Part shown: one piece after another, positions 1 to 12,036 of the stretch
How the letters are laid out: every line of letters begins with the position of its first letter
Numbering within the stretch: position 1 is the first letter of the stretch
NCBI GenBank assembly: GCA_017893485.1
Contig: CM030368.1
Span: forward strand, 179,471,654 to 179,535,653
Length of the DNA: 64,000 bases
Origin: Hemerocallis citrina
Lineage: Eukaryota; Streptophyta; Magnoliopsida; Asparagales; Asphodelaceae
Reading direction: 5' to 3'
Program-made: the position numbers and the translations under genes
The notes under the pieces: generated by a model
The model's database searches: none
What the model saw: the letters and a program-made list of their open reading frames with translations, nothing else
Told to the model about the DNA's origin: nothing

Positions 1-161
1 TGAGTCCAAACAACATACCAACAAGGAAAAACAATATTTCATAAATGGAAACATAGTCCAAACAATTGCATATGACAACATAATCAAAATAGAAGGAATA
101 CAACTCAGCATCAAAGGTACAATCATCCAAAAGAATTGCAATCACATAAAAGAAAATACAT
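1..161 (-). other. 3' tail of chromovirus element (untranslated)
   Basis: This AT-rich stretch follows the stop codon of the minus-strand polyprotein (stop at 162-164). I see no clear polypurine tract and no obvious match to the element's other LTR at 4858 onward. It is therefore either 3' untranslated sequence or a diverged LTR edge. The true 3' LTR should lie left of the window. Confidence 0.45.
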
Positions 162-1791
162 TCATACAAATAGCTCAGGAAATTCCTTCTGCATGCGATC
201 CTCTGGCTCCCAAGTAGCCTCTTCGAACTGCTGATTCATCCACAGCACCTTGACCATAGGTATCACCTTGCTTCTAAGAACTTTCTCCCTACGGTCAACG
301 ATCTCAACAGGTTGTTCCTTGTAACTCAAGTTCACCTGTAAACCTTCAGGAATCTCTACCAACTGATGATTCTGATCTGGCACATACTTCCTCAACAATG
401 ACACATGGAATACATCATGCACTTGTGCCAAATCCTCTGGAAGCTTCAATCTATAAGCTGTCTTGCCAATCCGCTCCACGATCTTGTATGGCCCAATATA
501 CCTTGGCGCCAACTTTACTCCCTTACCAAACCTGATCACTCCTTTGGTCGGAGACACCTTGAGAAAAACTGCATCCCCAACCTCAAATTCCAAGTCTCTT
601 CGTCGAGTATCAGCATAACCCTTCTGCCGACTCTGAGCCTCAACCAACCTTTTGCGAATCAGCTCAATCTGCTCTGACGTCTGCTGCACGATCTCAGGAC
701 CAAACATCTGCCTCTCGCCAACCTCGTACCAACAAACTGGTGTCCTGCACCTCCGCCCGTACAAAGCCTCATACGGTGCCATCCCGATACTTGCATGGTA
801 ACTGTTGTTATAAGCAAGCTCAACCAATGCCAAGTATCTCTCCCAACTACCACTGAAATCCATAACACAAGCCCTCAGCATATCTTCCAGCACTCGATTC
901 ACCCTCTCCGTCTGACCATAGGTCTGTGGATGAAATGCCGTACTGAAATCAGTTCTGGTGCCCAAAGTTGCTTGTAGGCTCTTCCAAAACCTTGAAGTGA
1001 ACCTTGCATCTCTGTCGGAAACAATCGTCACAGGAACTCCATGAAGTCTCACAATCTCACCAATGTACAACTCAGCCAATTTCTCCAACGACCAAGTAAT
1101 CTTCATGGCTAGAAAGTGAGCCGACTTAGTCAAACAGTCCACGATAACCCAAATCGAGTCATTGCCCTTCGAACTCCTTGGCAAACCCGTGATGAAATCC
1201 ATACTGATATTCTCCCATTTCCACTCCGGAATAGGCAACGGTTGTAACAAACGTCCAGGTCTCTGATTTTCTGTTTTGATCTGCTGACAAGTCAGACACC
1301 TTGCCACGAAATCTGCCACATCCCTTTTCATACCAGACAACCAAAAATGCTGTTTGATGTCCCTGTACATCTTCGTGCCTCCAAGATGTACTAACAACAA
1401 TGTACTGTGTGTTTCCTGCAAGATACTCTCTCAAATCTGCATTATCCGGAACACGCAACCTCTCACCCATCCAAAGAACTCCATCTTGGACATGAAACTC
1501 TGATAGCTTGCCATCAGAAACCTGTTGCAACATCTTCTGAATCTCTGAATCTAATCTTTGACCTTCCACAATCCTCTCTCTCAAGGAAGGTTGCAGCATC
1601 AACTGAGCCAAAGACGCTCCTAAACCCTGCAGCACCACCTCGATACCTGCCTGATCAATCTCTGCTGCCAACTCGCTTCGAGTAATGATCAAACTTGATA
1701 AACTACTCTTCCTACTAAGTCCATCAGTCACCACATTCGCCTTGCCTGGATGATACTTGATCTTAGGGCAAATGTCTTCCAATACCTCCAA
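162..1791 (-). pseudogene. Chromovirus integrase with chromodomain-like tail (broken)
   Basis: Integrase joins retrotransposon cDNA to host DNA. The sequence shows an N-terminal zinc-binding HHCC region (CLTCQQ), a catalytic core with D (MDFITGLP), D (SDRDARF) and E (GQTERVN), a GPYKIVERIG GPY/F module, and a C-terminal stretch (EIVDRREKVLRSK, then ATWEPED) typical of chromovirus chromodomains that target heterochromatin. The reading frame shifts near 1421-1430: the upstream frame runs 1791-1159 and the correct integrase frame 1421-162. A TAG at about 1802 (probably CAG to TAG, Q to stop) separates it from RNase H. The domain set is otherwise complete, so decay is moderate. Confidence 0.85.
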
Positions 1792-1800
1792 CCACCTTCT

Positions 1801-3498
1801 CTACCGAAGATTTAGATCCTTCTGTTGATAAATATACTTCAGGCTCTTGTGGTCAGTGTACATATTGACCTTCTCAGCATAAACATAATGCCTCCACTTC
1901 TTCAAGACAAAGATAATAGCTGCTAGCTCCAAATCATGCGTCGGATAATTCTTCTTATGCAGACGCAATTGCCTCGAACCGTAAGCAATAACCTTGCCTT
2001 CTTGCATCAAGACACAGCCCAAACCTCTGAGAGACGCATCACTGAAGATATCATAATCCTTCCCAGCTTGTGACAAAGCTAAAATATGTGCAGTAGTCAG
2101 CCTCTCCTTTAACTCAAGGAAACCCGCCTCACACTTATCAGTCCATAAAAATGCCACATTCTTCCGGGTCAAACCTGTCAAAGGAACTGCAATCTGAGAA
2201 TAACCCTGGATGAATCTCCTGTAGTAACCAGCCAAACCCAAGAAACTTCTGACTTCCTTCACAGAAGTTGGCCTGGGCCAATCCTTCACTGCTTCAACTT
2301 TCTGAGGATCAGTGGCCACTCCCTCCTTAGAAAGGATATGACCAAGGAAAGCTACCTCAAACTTTCAAAACTCACACTTCGACAACTTGGCATACAAGCT
2401 ATGCTCCTGTAATTTCTGTAATACCGCTGTCAAGTGCATGGAATGCTCCTCCTCCGACTTAGAATACACTAAAATATCGTCGATGAAAACCACCACGAAG
2501 GAGTCAATAAATGGCCTCAACACCCGATTCATCATATCCATGAACACTGCTGGCACATTCGTCAACCCGAATGGCATTACAAAAAACTCATAGAGTCCAT
2601 GACGAGTCCTGAAAGCTGTCTTACTCACATCTTCCTCCTTGACTCGAACCTGATGATACCCTAATCTCAAATCAATCTTCGAAAACACAGCTAATCCTCG
2701 AAGCCTGTCGAACAAATCGTCAATCCGCGGTAGTGGATACTTGTTCTGAATAGTCACCCTATTCAACTCCTGGTAGTCAATGCATATCCTCATTGACCCA
2801 TCATTCTTCTTGACTAACAACACTGGCACACCCCACGGTGAGGAACTCGGCCTAATAAGCCCCTTGCTCAACAGCTCCTCAATCTGCTTCTTCACTTCGT
2901 CCTGCTCTACAGGTGCCATCCTGTACAGAGCCTTAGAAATCAGAGCACTCTCCGGCTGAACATTAATGCAAAACTCCACATCTCTCTGTGGCGGTAATCC
3001 TTGAAAATCTTCCAAGAACACCTTAGAAAAATCTCTGACAACCGGAATGCCTTTGACTTCATCTGGAATCGCCATCTTGGATACCATTGCAACCACCTTC
3101 GGAATCTTCTTCTTCCCTTGGAAAGTCACTACGGGACCACCTGGTGCTTTCACTAACATCTCTTTCTGCTTGCATTCAATTGTGGCATCATATATTTCCA
3201 TCCAATCAATGCCCACGATCACATCCACTCTTAAGACTTGCAGCTCGATCAGATCGATGCTGAATAATCTCCCGCCAATCTCGATATTACAGGCCTCGTA
3301 ATAATGATCGACGATCAATTCTTCACCTGACGGCGTTGCCACCGACAAAACCTTGCCTGGAAATAACTTAGGTTCCACACCTAAGACCTTTGCAAAGTTT
3401 GGCGACACAAAAGTATGCGATGAACCAGTATCAAATAAAACCTTTGCCTTTATTCCATTAATCAAAACAATCTTTGTTACATGAAGAGTGATACTCAA
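1801..3498 (-). pseudogene. Chromovirus protease, reverse transcriptase and RNase H (broken)
   Basis: The aspartic protease motif is [13 protein letters not shown], near residue 20 of the 3498-2365 frame. The RT carries [16 protein letters not shown], then [12 protein letters not shown] and the catalytic FIDDILVYS box. RNase H continues in 2319-1801 with [18 protein letters not shown] and [11 protein letters not shown], which supply the usual acidic residues. The RT and RNase H parts are separated by a stop near 2365. A non-coding-looking A/T stretch with stops (about 3499-3605) separates protease from gag. This element group normally has one gag-pol frame, so these breaks are degenerative. 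Confidence 0.87.
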
Positions 3499-3606
3499 TC
3501 TCCAATTATTCTTAAATAAAGGTTTTACTTATTACATTGATTTTAAAATAAAAATCAAAACTCTTGCATACCCTGGATTACATCTTCCGAGTTACCCGCG
3601 TCCTCC

Positions 3607-4620
3607 TTAGTTAATGCAAACACTCGCCCTTGCCTCTGGAATTTGCTTCCACCCTGAACCATCCTTCCTCAACTGTGGACAATGAGACTTAGTCAGTCCT
3701 GCCTGCCCACATTGGAAACAAGTCTGCTTCGCCAACTTAGGACACGCTGACCTGTAATGACCTGCCTCCTTGTAGTAATAACAAGTCACTTCCTGAGTTG
3801 CAGATGCCTTCTGCACTGGTCCACTGAACTTGACTTGCTTCGCTGGGAATCCCTTCCCACTCTGACCTGATGCTGGCCTCTTGTTCCTGTTCCAAGTTTC
3901 TTGCTTCTTCTGGAACTGGTCCATGTCTTCCTCGGTCACAGCTGCTCTCCTGACCAGCTTGTCGAACCTTCTTATGCCCAACAGGATCATCCTCGACCTT
4001 AAGTCCTGCTCAAACTTCTTGGCCTTCTTTGCCTTGTCAACTATCAACACTGGTGCATACCATGACAGCTGAGCAAATTTGGTCTCATACTCTCACACGG
4101 TCATGCTGCCCTGCTGAAGATTCAAGAATTCTGTCGCCTTCTTCTCCTGAATATCTAGGGGAAAGAAGCGATCCCTGAATTCCTCCAGAAAAGCCTCCCA
4201 AGTCATCTGCTGGTCCCCCAACGTCCTCTTCACCATTTTCCACCAAACACCAGCGTCCTTTTCCAGTTGCATAGTGGCCAACTTCACCTTATTGGCTGCC
4301 GGAGTTTCTGAGACCTCGAAGATTGTCTCCATCCGCCTAATCCAATCGTTAGCTTCGTTTGGATCAGATTGCCCCTAAAAAACTGGTGGCCTCATCCTCT
4401 TGAAGGACTCGATCTGCTTGATGGGATCGGCATTAACCAATCCTGGTCCAGTTCCATGATTCTGATGCTGGTTCTGATTCTGAGCCAAATTAGATGCCAT
4501 CAGTGCCTCCAAAGTCTGATACACCCTGGCAAATTCGGCCTCGAGATCAATTCCAGTTTCACGAGAACTTCCAGATCCATCACCATTGTTACCACCATTC
4601 CTGGGTCAGGGTGCAACCAT
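3607..4620 (-). pseudogene. Chromovirus gag (broken)
   Basis: Gag forms the virus-like particle and binds the element RNA. Translation can be followed from an ATG at 4620. It hits TGA after four codons, another stop near 4374 (after RPPVF) and one near 4090 (after GSMTV). The capsid region is recognisable by WWKMVKRTLGDQ and FLEEFRDRFFP. Both CCHC knuckles are damaged: CYYYKEAGHYRSAC has lost one cysteine and CFQCGQAGLTKSHC has lost the histidine. This indicates an old copy without selection on RNA binding. Confidence 0.85.
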
Positions 4621-4839
4621 ACTGAATACTGCAAAATAAGGGAAAAGTTAGAGCACCACACACACAATTCATTCTCACATCAACACCCTTTGGCAAAACC
4701 TCAACTGTACCCCAAAGGTAAAACATCCTGTTTCAGTTCTATGTGATACTTACTCTCTAATATCCGCACCTAGGTACTCACACTCTAGTGTCCACACCTA
4801 GGTTATTTTTATACCATGTTTAGTATTACTATTGAAGCA

Positions 4840-4852
4840 TGCTCTGATACCA
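4840..4852 (-). other. Primer binding site (Met-tRNA type)
   Basis: On the minus strand this reads TGGTATCAGAGCA, the usual plant retrotransposon site complementary to the 3' end of initiator Met-tRNA. It lies five bases inside the LTR terminus (LTR starts at 4858 on the plus strand) and just upstream of gag, which fixes the element's orientation. Confidence 0.85.
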
Positions 4853-4857
4853 ACCTC

Positions 4858-6130
4858 TGTATCGCCCCAAATTTCTAATAAAATATCTTAGAAAATATGT
4901 GGCACAATTTCCAACATCAACTTCAATGTAATATTAAACACAATTTAATACCAATAAAATTTTCAACTTTCATTACAATAATCAATTACATAGCACAGCG
5001 GAATACAATACATCTCAAATCATAATTCTCTTTTCTTTACAACACTTTCTTTTCATTTTACATATGTCACTAAATCAACTGAACTCAATCATCCAAATCC
5101 CAAGCTCTAATCAACAACAACCTATAAACATGAGGCTAGAGATGATCCCTAACCTCCAAAACTAAAGGGGTCAGCCATAAAGGTGTGAGCGACATAAAAA
5201 CAAACAACATAAATAAACATTAAGCATGGATTCATAAACAACATGTGACAAATAATAATACATAAAATATGACATAGCAAGGAAACATGTAAACCTCAAG
5301 TGAAGCTAAACTAAGTGTCAAGTGTATAAAACAGGAAAACACATGCGTGAAACCAAATCAAGAAAAACACAAGTCTATATGCTGACTCTCTAATGCATAC
5401 TTGTCGGAGTCTATGCATCCCACTATACATAGGTCGGTGCAAGCCCTTAACGTCTCCACATTATAGGGTTCAATCCCCGATATGCAACTAATCCTTTTAC
5501 GATGACTACTTTGAGATAAAGATAAACTGTGAGTATTAGCCCATGCCTCGATAATTTCGGAGGTCAATCTCTATCTACAGATAATTCCGGAGACTATTTC
5601 ACTCACACCTGGGAATCTTCGAGAATACCCCACACCGCAAGCAATGGCACCTTATCACACGATTACCACATGTGCGTCGCCTCGACTCCGATAATTCCGG
5701 AGATCAATCCCATACCACAGGTAAATCCGGAGACTATTTCACTCACACCTAGATAATTCCGGGGATTATCTCACACCGCAAGCCATACTGAGGTCCATAA
5801 CTCATGTGCCCATTCATCATATCACCACTAGTTCCTGTCCTTATCATTTAGGTTATTTAATTACTTAACAAATCTCCTAGAGTTGGTGTACCCTACCAGA
5901 CTTAATTCAACAACTGATCAACTAAAATTCCTCGACAGGCCCAAACATAAATATCTCAACTACCGGCATATTAGGGTCACACACACCCTCTAGAGACTCA
6001 CACTCAAATATCCAAACCAAACTTCCAACATAAATTGTTCAACTTAACATCTTGAAAACACATGCTCAATAGAATATAAGTATAAAATAACAAGCTATAG
6101 ATTAAAGCATTTAGAGAATAGGTTATTTGA
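4858..6130 (-). repeat. Chromovirus 5' LTR, 3' part only
   Basis: The plus strand begins TGTATCGCCCCAAATTTC, the reverse complement of a typical LTR end. Blocks match the last 1.3 kb of the solo LTR at 53304-56592. Examples are the CGAACAAGTATG-like segment (here inverted near 5395) and the repeated GATAATTCCGGAGA motif around 5546-5770. The LTR is lost beyond about 6130, where copia-type sequence starts, so at least 2 kb of it is missing. No coding region is seen. Confidence 0.75.
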
Positions 6131-6264
6131 AAGGACATTCAAAGGTATAAAGATACATTAGTATCAGTCGACTATAGAAAGCATAAGTCAACTGCCCAGA
6201 AAGAATATTCCATGGTTTTAAGAAAATAAACTAAGTGTTATAAGTCGACTTATAAAAGTCATAA

Positions 6265-7077
6265 TGGCATATTTATTAATCAAGAAAAATATGCTAAGGA
6301 ATTACTCAAACGATTTCACATGAATAGCACTAGTAGAAAGACCACACCTATGGCTACTACTACTACACTTGACAAAGATGAATTAGGTAAGAGTGTCGAT
6401 CAAAAACTCTATCGAGGGATAATTGGCTCACTCTTATATATAACTGCTAGTAGACCAGACATTATGTTTAGTGTATATTTGTGTGTTAGGAATTAGTCAA
6501 TTCCTAAAGAGTCTCACTTAAAAGCTGTGAAACGCATTTTAAGATATATTAAAGGCACATCTAGTATGGTTTATTCTATCCATGCACTGATAATTTTCAA
6601 CTTTTGTCGTATAGTGATGCAGATTTTTCTTGTAGTAAAACTGACCGTAAAAGTACTAGCGGTACTTGTCACTTTTTGGAACATTTACTAGTATCTTGGT
6701 GCAGCAAAAAGTAAAATTTAGTATCCCTATCTACTATAGAAGCTGAATATATTGCTGCAAGTTTGGCTTGTGCCCAAATTTTATGGATGAAACAAATCTT
6801 ATTAGATTATGGTATTTCATTTTCAGAACCTGCTATAATGTGTGATAATACCAGTGCCATTAATTTATCTAAAAATCTGATTCAACACTCACGTACGAAA
6901 CACAATGATATTTGACATCATTTTCTATGTGATCATGTTTTAAAGGGAGATATATTTTTGGATTTTATTTCTACTGATAAACAAGTAGCAGATATCTTTA
7001 CCAAACCACTTAAGGAATACACTTTTATCAACTTTAGAAGAGAACTAGGAATTTGCTATTTTAATGATATTTCTTGA
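6265..7077 (+). pseudogene. SIRE-type RT end and RNase H (broken)
   Basis: By eye the frame gives FINQEKYAKELLKRF, then YRGIIGSLLYITASRPDIMF, KRILRYIKGTSS, YSDADFSCSKTDRKSTSGT, STIEAEYIAASLACAQILWM, TKHNDI, KQVADIFTKPLKE and a final stop at 7075-7077. These are the standard C-terminal RT and RNase H signatures of Ty1/copia, and VADIFTKPL is diagnostic of the pol end. In-frame stops (after VRN, after SKK, after HNDI) and a frameshift near 6575-6610 show that it is dead. It has no start and no catalytic YVDD box, because the upstream half is missing. Confidence 0.85.
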
Positions 7078-7639
7078 AAATATATTTTGCTTAAGTCGAC
7101 TTAAACATCTTTTTCAGTCGACTTATAAAGTATTTTCGTTGGTCTTATTATTGTTGAATCTTGTGTTCTGAACAGTCGACTATATAAGTAACCAGTCGAC
7201 TGACAGAAAGTTTTTACTTGATGTTTCTTTTGGTTTAATTTTCTCTCGACTAAGTCGACTGATATAAAAACCAGTCGACTGTCAGGACATCAGTTTGGTT
7301 TTTTTTTATTCCGAATCGTCACTTAAACTGAGGCATTGTTTTCTATTTTTTGTTGTAATTTTTCGTTATGTTTTATGTATTTCACTTTTATGCAATATTT
7401 GAATCCATGTACTTTAATTTCCTTTGTATAAATTTGTTATGATTTTGCAATATGTTTCTTCTTTATGCAATGCTTTCCATTATGTTATTGTTTCTTTCCT
7501 CCTTTTTTTGTTGATGACAAATGGGGAGAAAAGGATGTGTTGATTTTGTGCATATTTCTAACTTGTGCATGTTGTACATCAGTTAGGAGGAGCATTTTTA
7601 AATATTATGATTATTGTAAGCTATTGTGTTGTCATCATC

Positions 7640-7653
7640 AAAAAGGGGGAGAA
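7640..7653 (+). other. Polypurine tract of SIRE-type element
   Basis: AAAAAGGGGGAGAA lies immediately before the 3' LTR. It is the expected RNase H-resistant primer for plus-strand DNA synthesis and confirms plus orientation. Confidence 0.8.
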
Positions 7654-9102
7654 TATTGATTCTTGGTTTTGATGACTACAACACAATGCAAAGTTGTGCT
7701 ACCACCTATATATATTGCAGGATGTATCAAAGACAAATACCATGGTGCAATACAAAAAGGCAAAGTTGATCCAAAGAAGCTTTCAAGAGAATCGATCAAA
7801 CTATAAAGATCTAAGTTCAAGTCACATTTGATCAAGCAAGCTTCAAGACATAAAGACAATGGCTTAAGCTCAAGTCAAAGACTCAAGTTCAAGACAAGAG
7901 TCAAGTGCTTCAAATGTTTTGTATAAAGTGTCTTGTAACAATTGTAATTTTTATTCTTTGAGTCTTAGGAACTTGTAAAAGCCTTGTCACACTCACACTC
8001 ACACATATCTTTTAATAATTGAGTGTTTTACAAAGTTAAAAGGTCGAAACAAGCTTGAATAAGTTTAGCTGTTGAGTACCAGTCGACCGTTCTTTGCAAC
8101 TAGTCGACTATCTTAGTACGAAATTGTCTGAACTCATACAAGCTCTGACCAGTCGAATCATTATGGCAACCCAGTCGACTGTTCAAGTCGTTTTGACAGT
8201 TTTCTATTTTTAAAACTTGTTTTTAAAAATCAAATCTTTTTACTGCCGTTGTATGGAAGTTGGGATTCAACCTTTTAACGTTCAAACATCTCTAACTCTA
8301 TAAAAAGAGTATAGAGGTCATTTGGAAAAGGTTCACAACAATTCCAAGCATTCACTTAAGTTTCATGTTTTTTTGTTTTTGAGAAAAACGAGCTTTTAAA
8401 AGGCATACATATTCTCTAAGTCTTGGTTCTCTAAAAATCAGTCTAGTATAATATCGAATTTGTTTTAGACTGATTTCAGAAGTTAACCTAATAGCCACCA
8501 TACAAAATCATAAATCACAAATAAGGCTATAGGTTATTGTAACTCTTTTGTTATTGTTTTCACTCTCGGGTTGTGAGAGTGGTCCTCTCGGTTGGAGAGT
8601 AGGGCTCTTGGTTGTAGAGTCGGTTTTTCCCTCTGCGGTGCAGAGTGGGTTTGCTCTCTCTAATGGTGAGAGAGGTCTACGGGTTTGACGTAGTTGTTGT
8701 CAAGCGCCGTAGGGTATTCTTGTACTTTTTCAACAATAGTGGAAAATCTCAAGTGAATTGCTTGGGGACTGAATGTCGGTCGGGAGGACCGAACCAGGAT
8801 ACATCGTTGTGTTCTCTGTGGTTGACTCTCTGTGTGGTTGTATTTTCTTCACTTGCAATATCAATTTTGTTAAGTTTTAGTTCAAAAACTTGTCTGGCAA
8901 GTCGAATGGCTTCCGCTATAAGTCGACTGGTCAGACTCGTAACTTTTAGTAAAATACTTTTCTAATCTGACGCTTCAGTCGACTGGATATCTCTTTTCAG
9001 TCAACTTAACAGAATGAAAAGTTCAATTTCTTAATTAATTTTTATATAACACTATTCACCCTTCCCCTTAAGTGTTATTTTTCTTGCCTACAGGATCCAA
9101 CA
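7654..9102 (+). repeat. SIRE-type 3' LTR (1449 bp)
   Basis: The LTR starts TATTGATTCTTGG, a G-to-A change of the usual TGTTGATTCTTGG, and ends GGATCCAACA at 9102. It follows directly on the polypurine tract. It contains a TATA box at 8297-8306 and a run of short GAGAGT/GGTTG repeats at 8565-8660. No partner LTR is in the window, so age cannot be estimated. Confidence 0.75.
8297..8306 (+). promoter_or_regulatory. TATA box in SIRE-type LTR
   Basis: CTATAAAAAG lies about 640 bp into the LTR, a reasonable U3/R position. Transcription would begin some 25-35 bases downstream. Called from sequence only. Confidence 0.5.
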
Positions 9103-10972
9103 TTTCTCACCCTGCGGATCACTCTGGCCTTCATACCCATGTTTGCTCAAGTTTCGTCACATCTCCCCTATAGTGCCTACCTTACATCCAATCATAATTA
9201 ATATTTCCTAGAGCTAGCTTACCCTACCGAACTTAATTCAACACCGAGAATTTTAGCCTGCACTGGCAATTTCTCACGTTTTTAATAATCACAATTTTCC
9301 CGTATCCTAGGTCTCGCTCAACCTATAGAGTCCACACAATGAGTCCACATAATTCAAACAAGTATTTGCTAGGTTATCATTAACCTCATTTATAATCATT
9401 ATAAATTTCATTCATTCATATATCCAGTTTATCTCTTATTCATTCCTTCTAACTAGTTATCATTCAAAATAATTAAATCACATTTCTCAATCATTATAAA
9501 TTCCATTCGAATAATTATCCTCAAATAACAAGATAAAATTTTCCAAACTGTTATAATAGAACTTCAAACGCCTCAATTCAATCAATATCATATTTGTTCT
9601 AATATCTAAAATCCAATTTCCAATCTATACTAATTCGTTCATTCTAATATGGAATTTAATCCACAACATCTGTACCAATTTTCATAAAGATAATATCCCT
9701 CAAAAATCAAATCTTAACTATCCCAAATACTTCCAAAATATTTGTACCAATTTTCATTAAAATAATATTCCTCAAAAATCAATTTTGTATTCCCCAAAGA
9801 TACTCAAAAAATAATATCCTTCAATATCAATTCTTAATCCTCCAAATCCACAAAAGTTAATATCCTTCAAAAATCAGTTCCTTATTCCACCAAAATACTC
9901 AAAAAGAAGTAAATAAAAATCAGACCGGTAGTTAATCTTTTAATTTATTGTGGAAATTAACCCAAAAATACTTGTACCAAATTCTATTTATACAAAACTC
10001 CAAAAATATAATTTTTATGTTAAAAATACTCATAAAGTGAATTTTTATTAAACAAAAACTGAAAATGGATCCTCCATGGTTCAAACCCGCGACCCAGCAC
10101 AGAGTCCCAACACCCAAAGTCACACCCTCTAATTGGGCTTCCGAGCCTCACAATCTGCCTATAATCCTCAAAGAATTAAACTAATGCTTACAAGCTCAAA
10201 TTCAATTTAAAAAAATGTTAGAAAATATTTGAAATCTCCCTGAATCGAACCCAAGACCACCCATACAAGCACACAGATCTAAACATCACCCACTAACCTG
10301 GCTCTCAAGCCTCACTATCTCCTAATTTCCCTCAGGGAAATAAATATGAATGTGTTACTCAGATTCTAATCCATACCCAAAAAATCTAACAATCCACATA
10401 TACATCAATTCAAGTTTCAAAACCCTAAGTTTAAATCATGGAATTTAATGAAATTGAAGGCAGTAAATAACCATCTATTTTTTTTCTTTTTGATTAATCA
10501 GTCATGAATTTTGTGAGCGTAAACTAAATTCTAATCAAGAATTAAAACTAATTATACTCCCTCTAAAAATAATTAACATACTGTGCTCTCTACTTCTATT
10601 GCTTTATAGTAATTTATTTTGCACAATTTGAAACTATCATGATACAACGAAACAATCAAAGTTGAGGAACACCCACACACATAAATATATATTTGCACAA
10701 TCTAGCATGAAAATTACTACACAAAAAATTAGAAAGTTAAAGGAACGCCAACACATATATATTTATCTAGCATACAAATTCTAACAAGAACAAATTGGAA
10801 AGTCAAGGAACGCCCACCCAATCGTTTCTGTTAGGCTCGAGTTGTTGGTGTAGCTATTACAATGCTGATTTTTCGTGCACGTAGGAACTACGCAACTCGT
10901 TGTGTGCTACTCTTCATGCCACGCATCGTGCTTCACTTCCATGGTAGCAAGAAGAAGGGGCTTGAATGAGGA

Positions 10973-10974
<2 letters not shown>

Positions 10975-11063
<89 letters not shown>
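10975..11063. repeat. (TA)n microsatellite
   Basis: About 89 bp of uninterrupted TA dinucleotides lie inside the older chromovirus-type LTR. Short reading frames crossing it (a run of Tyr-Ile) are artefacts. Confidence 0.95.
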
Positions 11064-11066
<3 letters not shown>

Positions 11067-11877
11067 GAAGGGCTCAGAGTTGACAATGAGAGAAGAGAAG
11101 AAGAAACATGAGTTTTGGTTTTGGAAAATGAGGAGGGGTATATGAATGAGTGTGTGTGTATATATATATATGTATAGATGGAGGAGTAGTGTGATTGTAT
11201 GTGTATAGATATTTACACATAGGTTTGCTGATGAATGAAAAAATGGGATTAGTTGAGTGTATGTATGTATATATATTTAGCAGTAAAGTAACCGGGATTT
11301 GTGGGTGGTGGGAATGATCATGGAGGTAATTAGTGGGTTTATAGGAGATGGGGGACTTTGAGATAATTAGTGGGATTGGCTGTGAATGAGTGTGGATTGG
11401 TGTGTGTATATGTATATCTCTAATATTATAATGGGAGAAAGCCTCAGTGTCATTTGTAAATTTACCAACGGTGTACAATGCACGTGTAGCACCCCGATTT
11501 CCATATACTGGGAAAACGAGACACGAGCCAGGACCTTTTCATTCAATTAGTCGCAATACACAGAAACAGGAAAATTTAAAACTTTTTATTTACATTATAT
11601 TACAGGCCGAGTGTTTCCACTAATACAATAAGTTACATCAGAGTGTACATGAATAAAAGATAATCCTTGCTTTTTCACTTGTAGATCATGCCTCGGCTAG
11701 AGTCCTTCTGGTTCGCGATCTTGTATCCATAACCTATTGAAGTGGGGACATCAGTATTCACTGACGCTTAAAGGCTGATCATATAGCAGCGAATCTCCAA
11801 CACAACATATACAAATAGGGTGAAGTAGGTCGGTGTAGTTTAAGTGTTCGTGAGTGCAGTGATTAGAATCTAATAAA

Positions 11878-12036
11878 TGTCAATCAAACTGGAATACCAA
11901 AGCACTGTCAACTAAACTAGAATACTAATGCACTGTCAACTAAACTAGAATACTAATGCACTGTCAACTAAGCTAGGATACTCATATTCTAATGTCATGT
12001 CAACTAAACTAGGATGCTCATATTCTAATGTCAGCA
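11878..12036. repeat. 28-bp tandem repeat, about 4 units
   Basis: TGTCAACTAAACTAGAATAC recurs at 28-bp spacing (starts near 11906, 11934 and 11962), then a longer 36-bp unit near 11998. It lies in the U5-side part of the solo LTR. Confidence 0.8.

Larger units (their letters stand above)
162..6130 (-). mobile_element. Ty3/gypsy chromovirus (Tekay/Del-like), decayed
   Basis: Read on the minus strand, the order is partial 5' LTR, Met-tRNA primer site, gag with two degenerate zinc knuckles, aspartic protease, RT, RNase H, integrase and a chromodomain-like C-terminus. That order and tail are typical of plant chromoviruses. The long LTR starting TGTA and ending in a GGGGCGATACA-like sequence resembles the Tekay/Del group; this clade call is an inference. 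Several stops and frameshifts mean it cannot encode a working polyprotein. The right boundary near 6130 is approximate, because the LTR stops where SIRE-type sequence begins. Confidence 0.85.
6131..9102 (+). mobile_element. SIRE-type Ty1/copia element, 3' portion
   Basis: This holds the end of a copia pol gene (6265-7077), about 560 bp of 3' untranslated sequence, a polypurine tract and a 1.45-kb 3' LTR. The wording of the RT/RNase H segment and the long 3' UTR fit the SIRE/Maximus lineage. The 5' LTR, gag, protease and integrase are absent. The right end abuts chromovirus LTR sequence, so the element had probably inserted into that LTR. The GTCGAC palindrome recurs many times throughout. Confidence 0.75.

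Noticed and set aside
10875..11478. ORFs with Tyr-Ile runs and His/Thr-rich tails
   Set aside because: They are created by the TA microsatellite and neighbouring GTGTAT-type simple sequence in an LTR.
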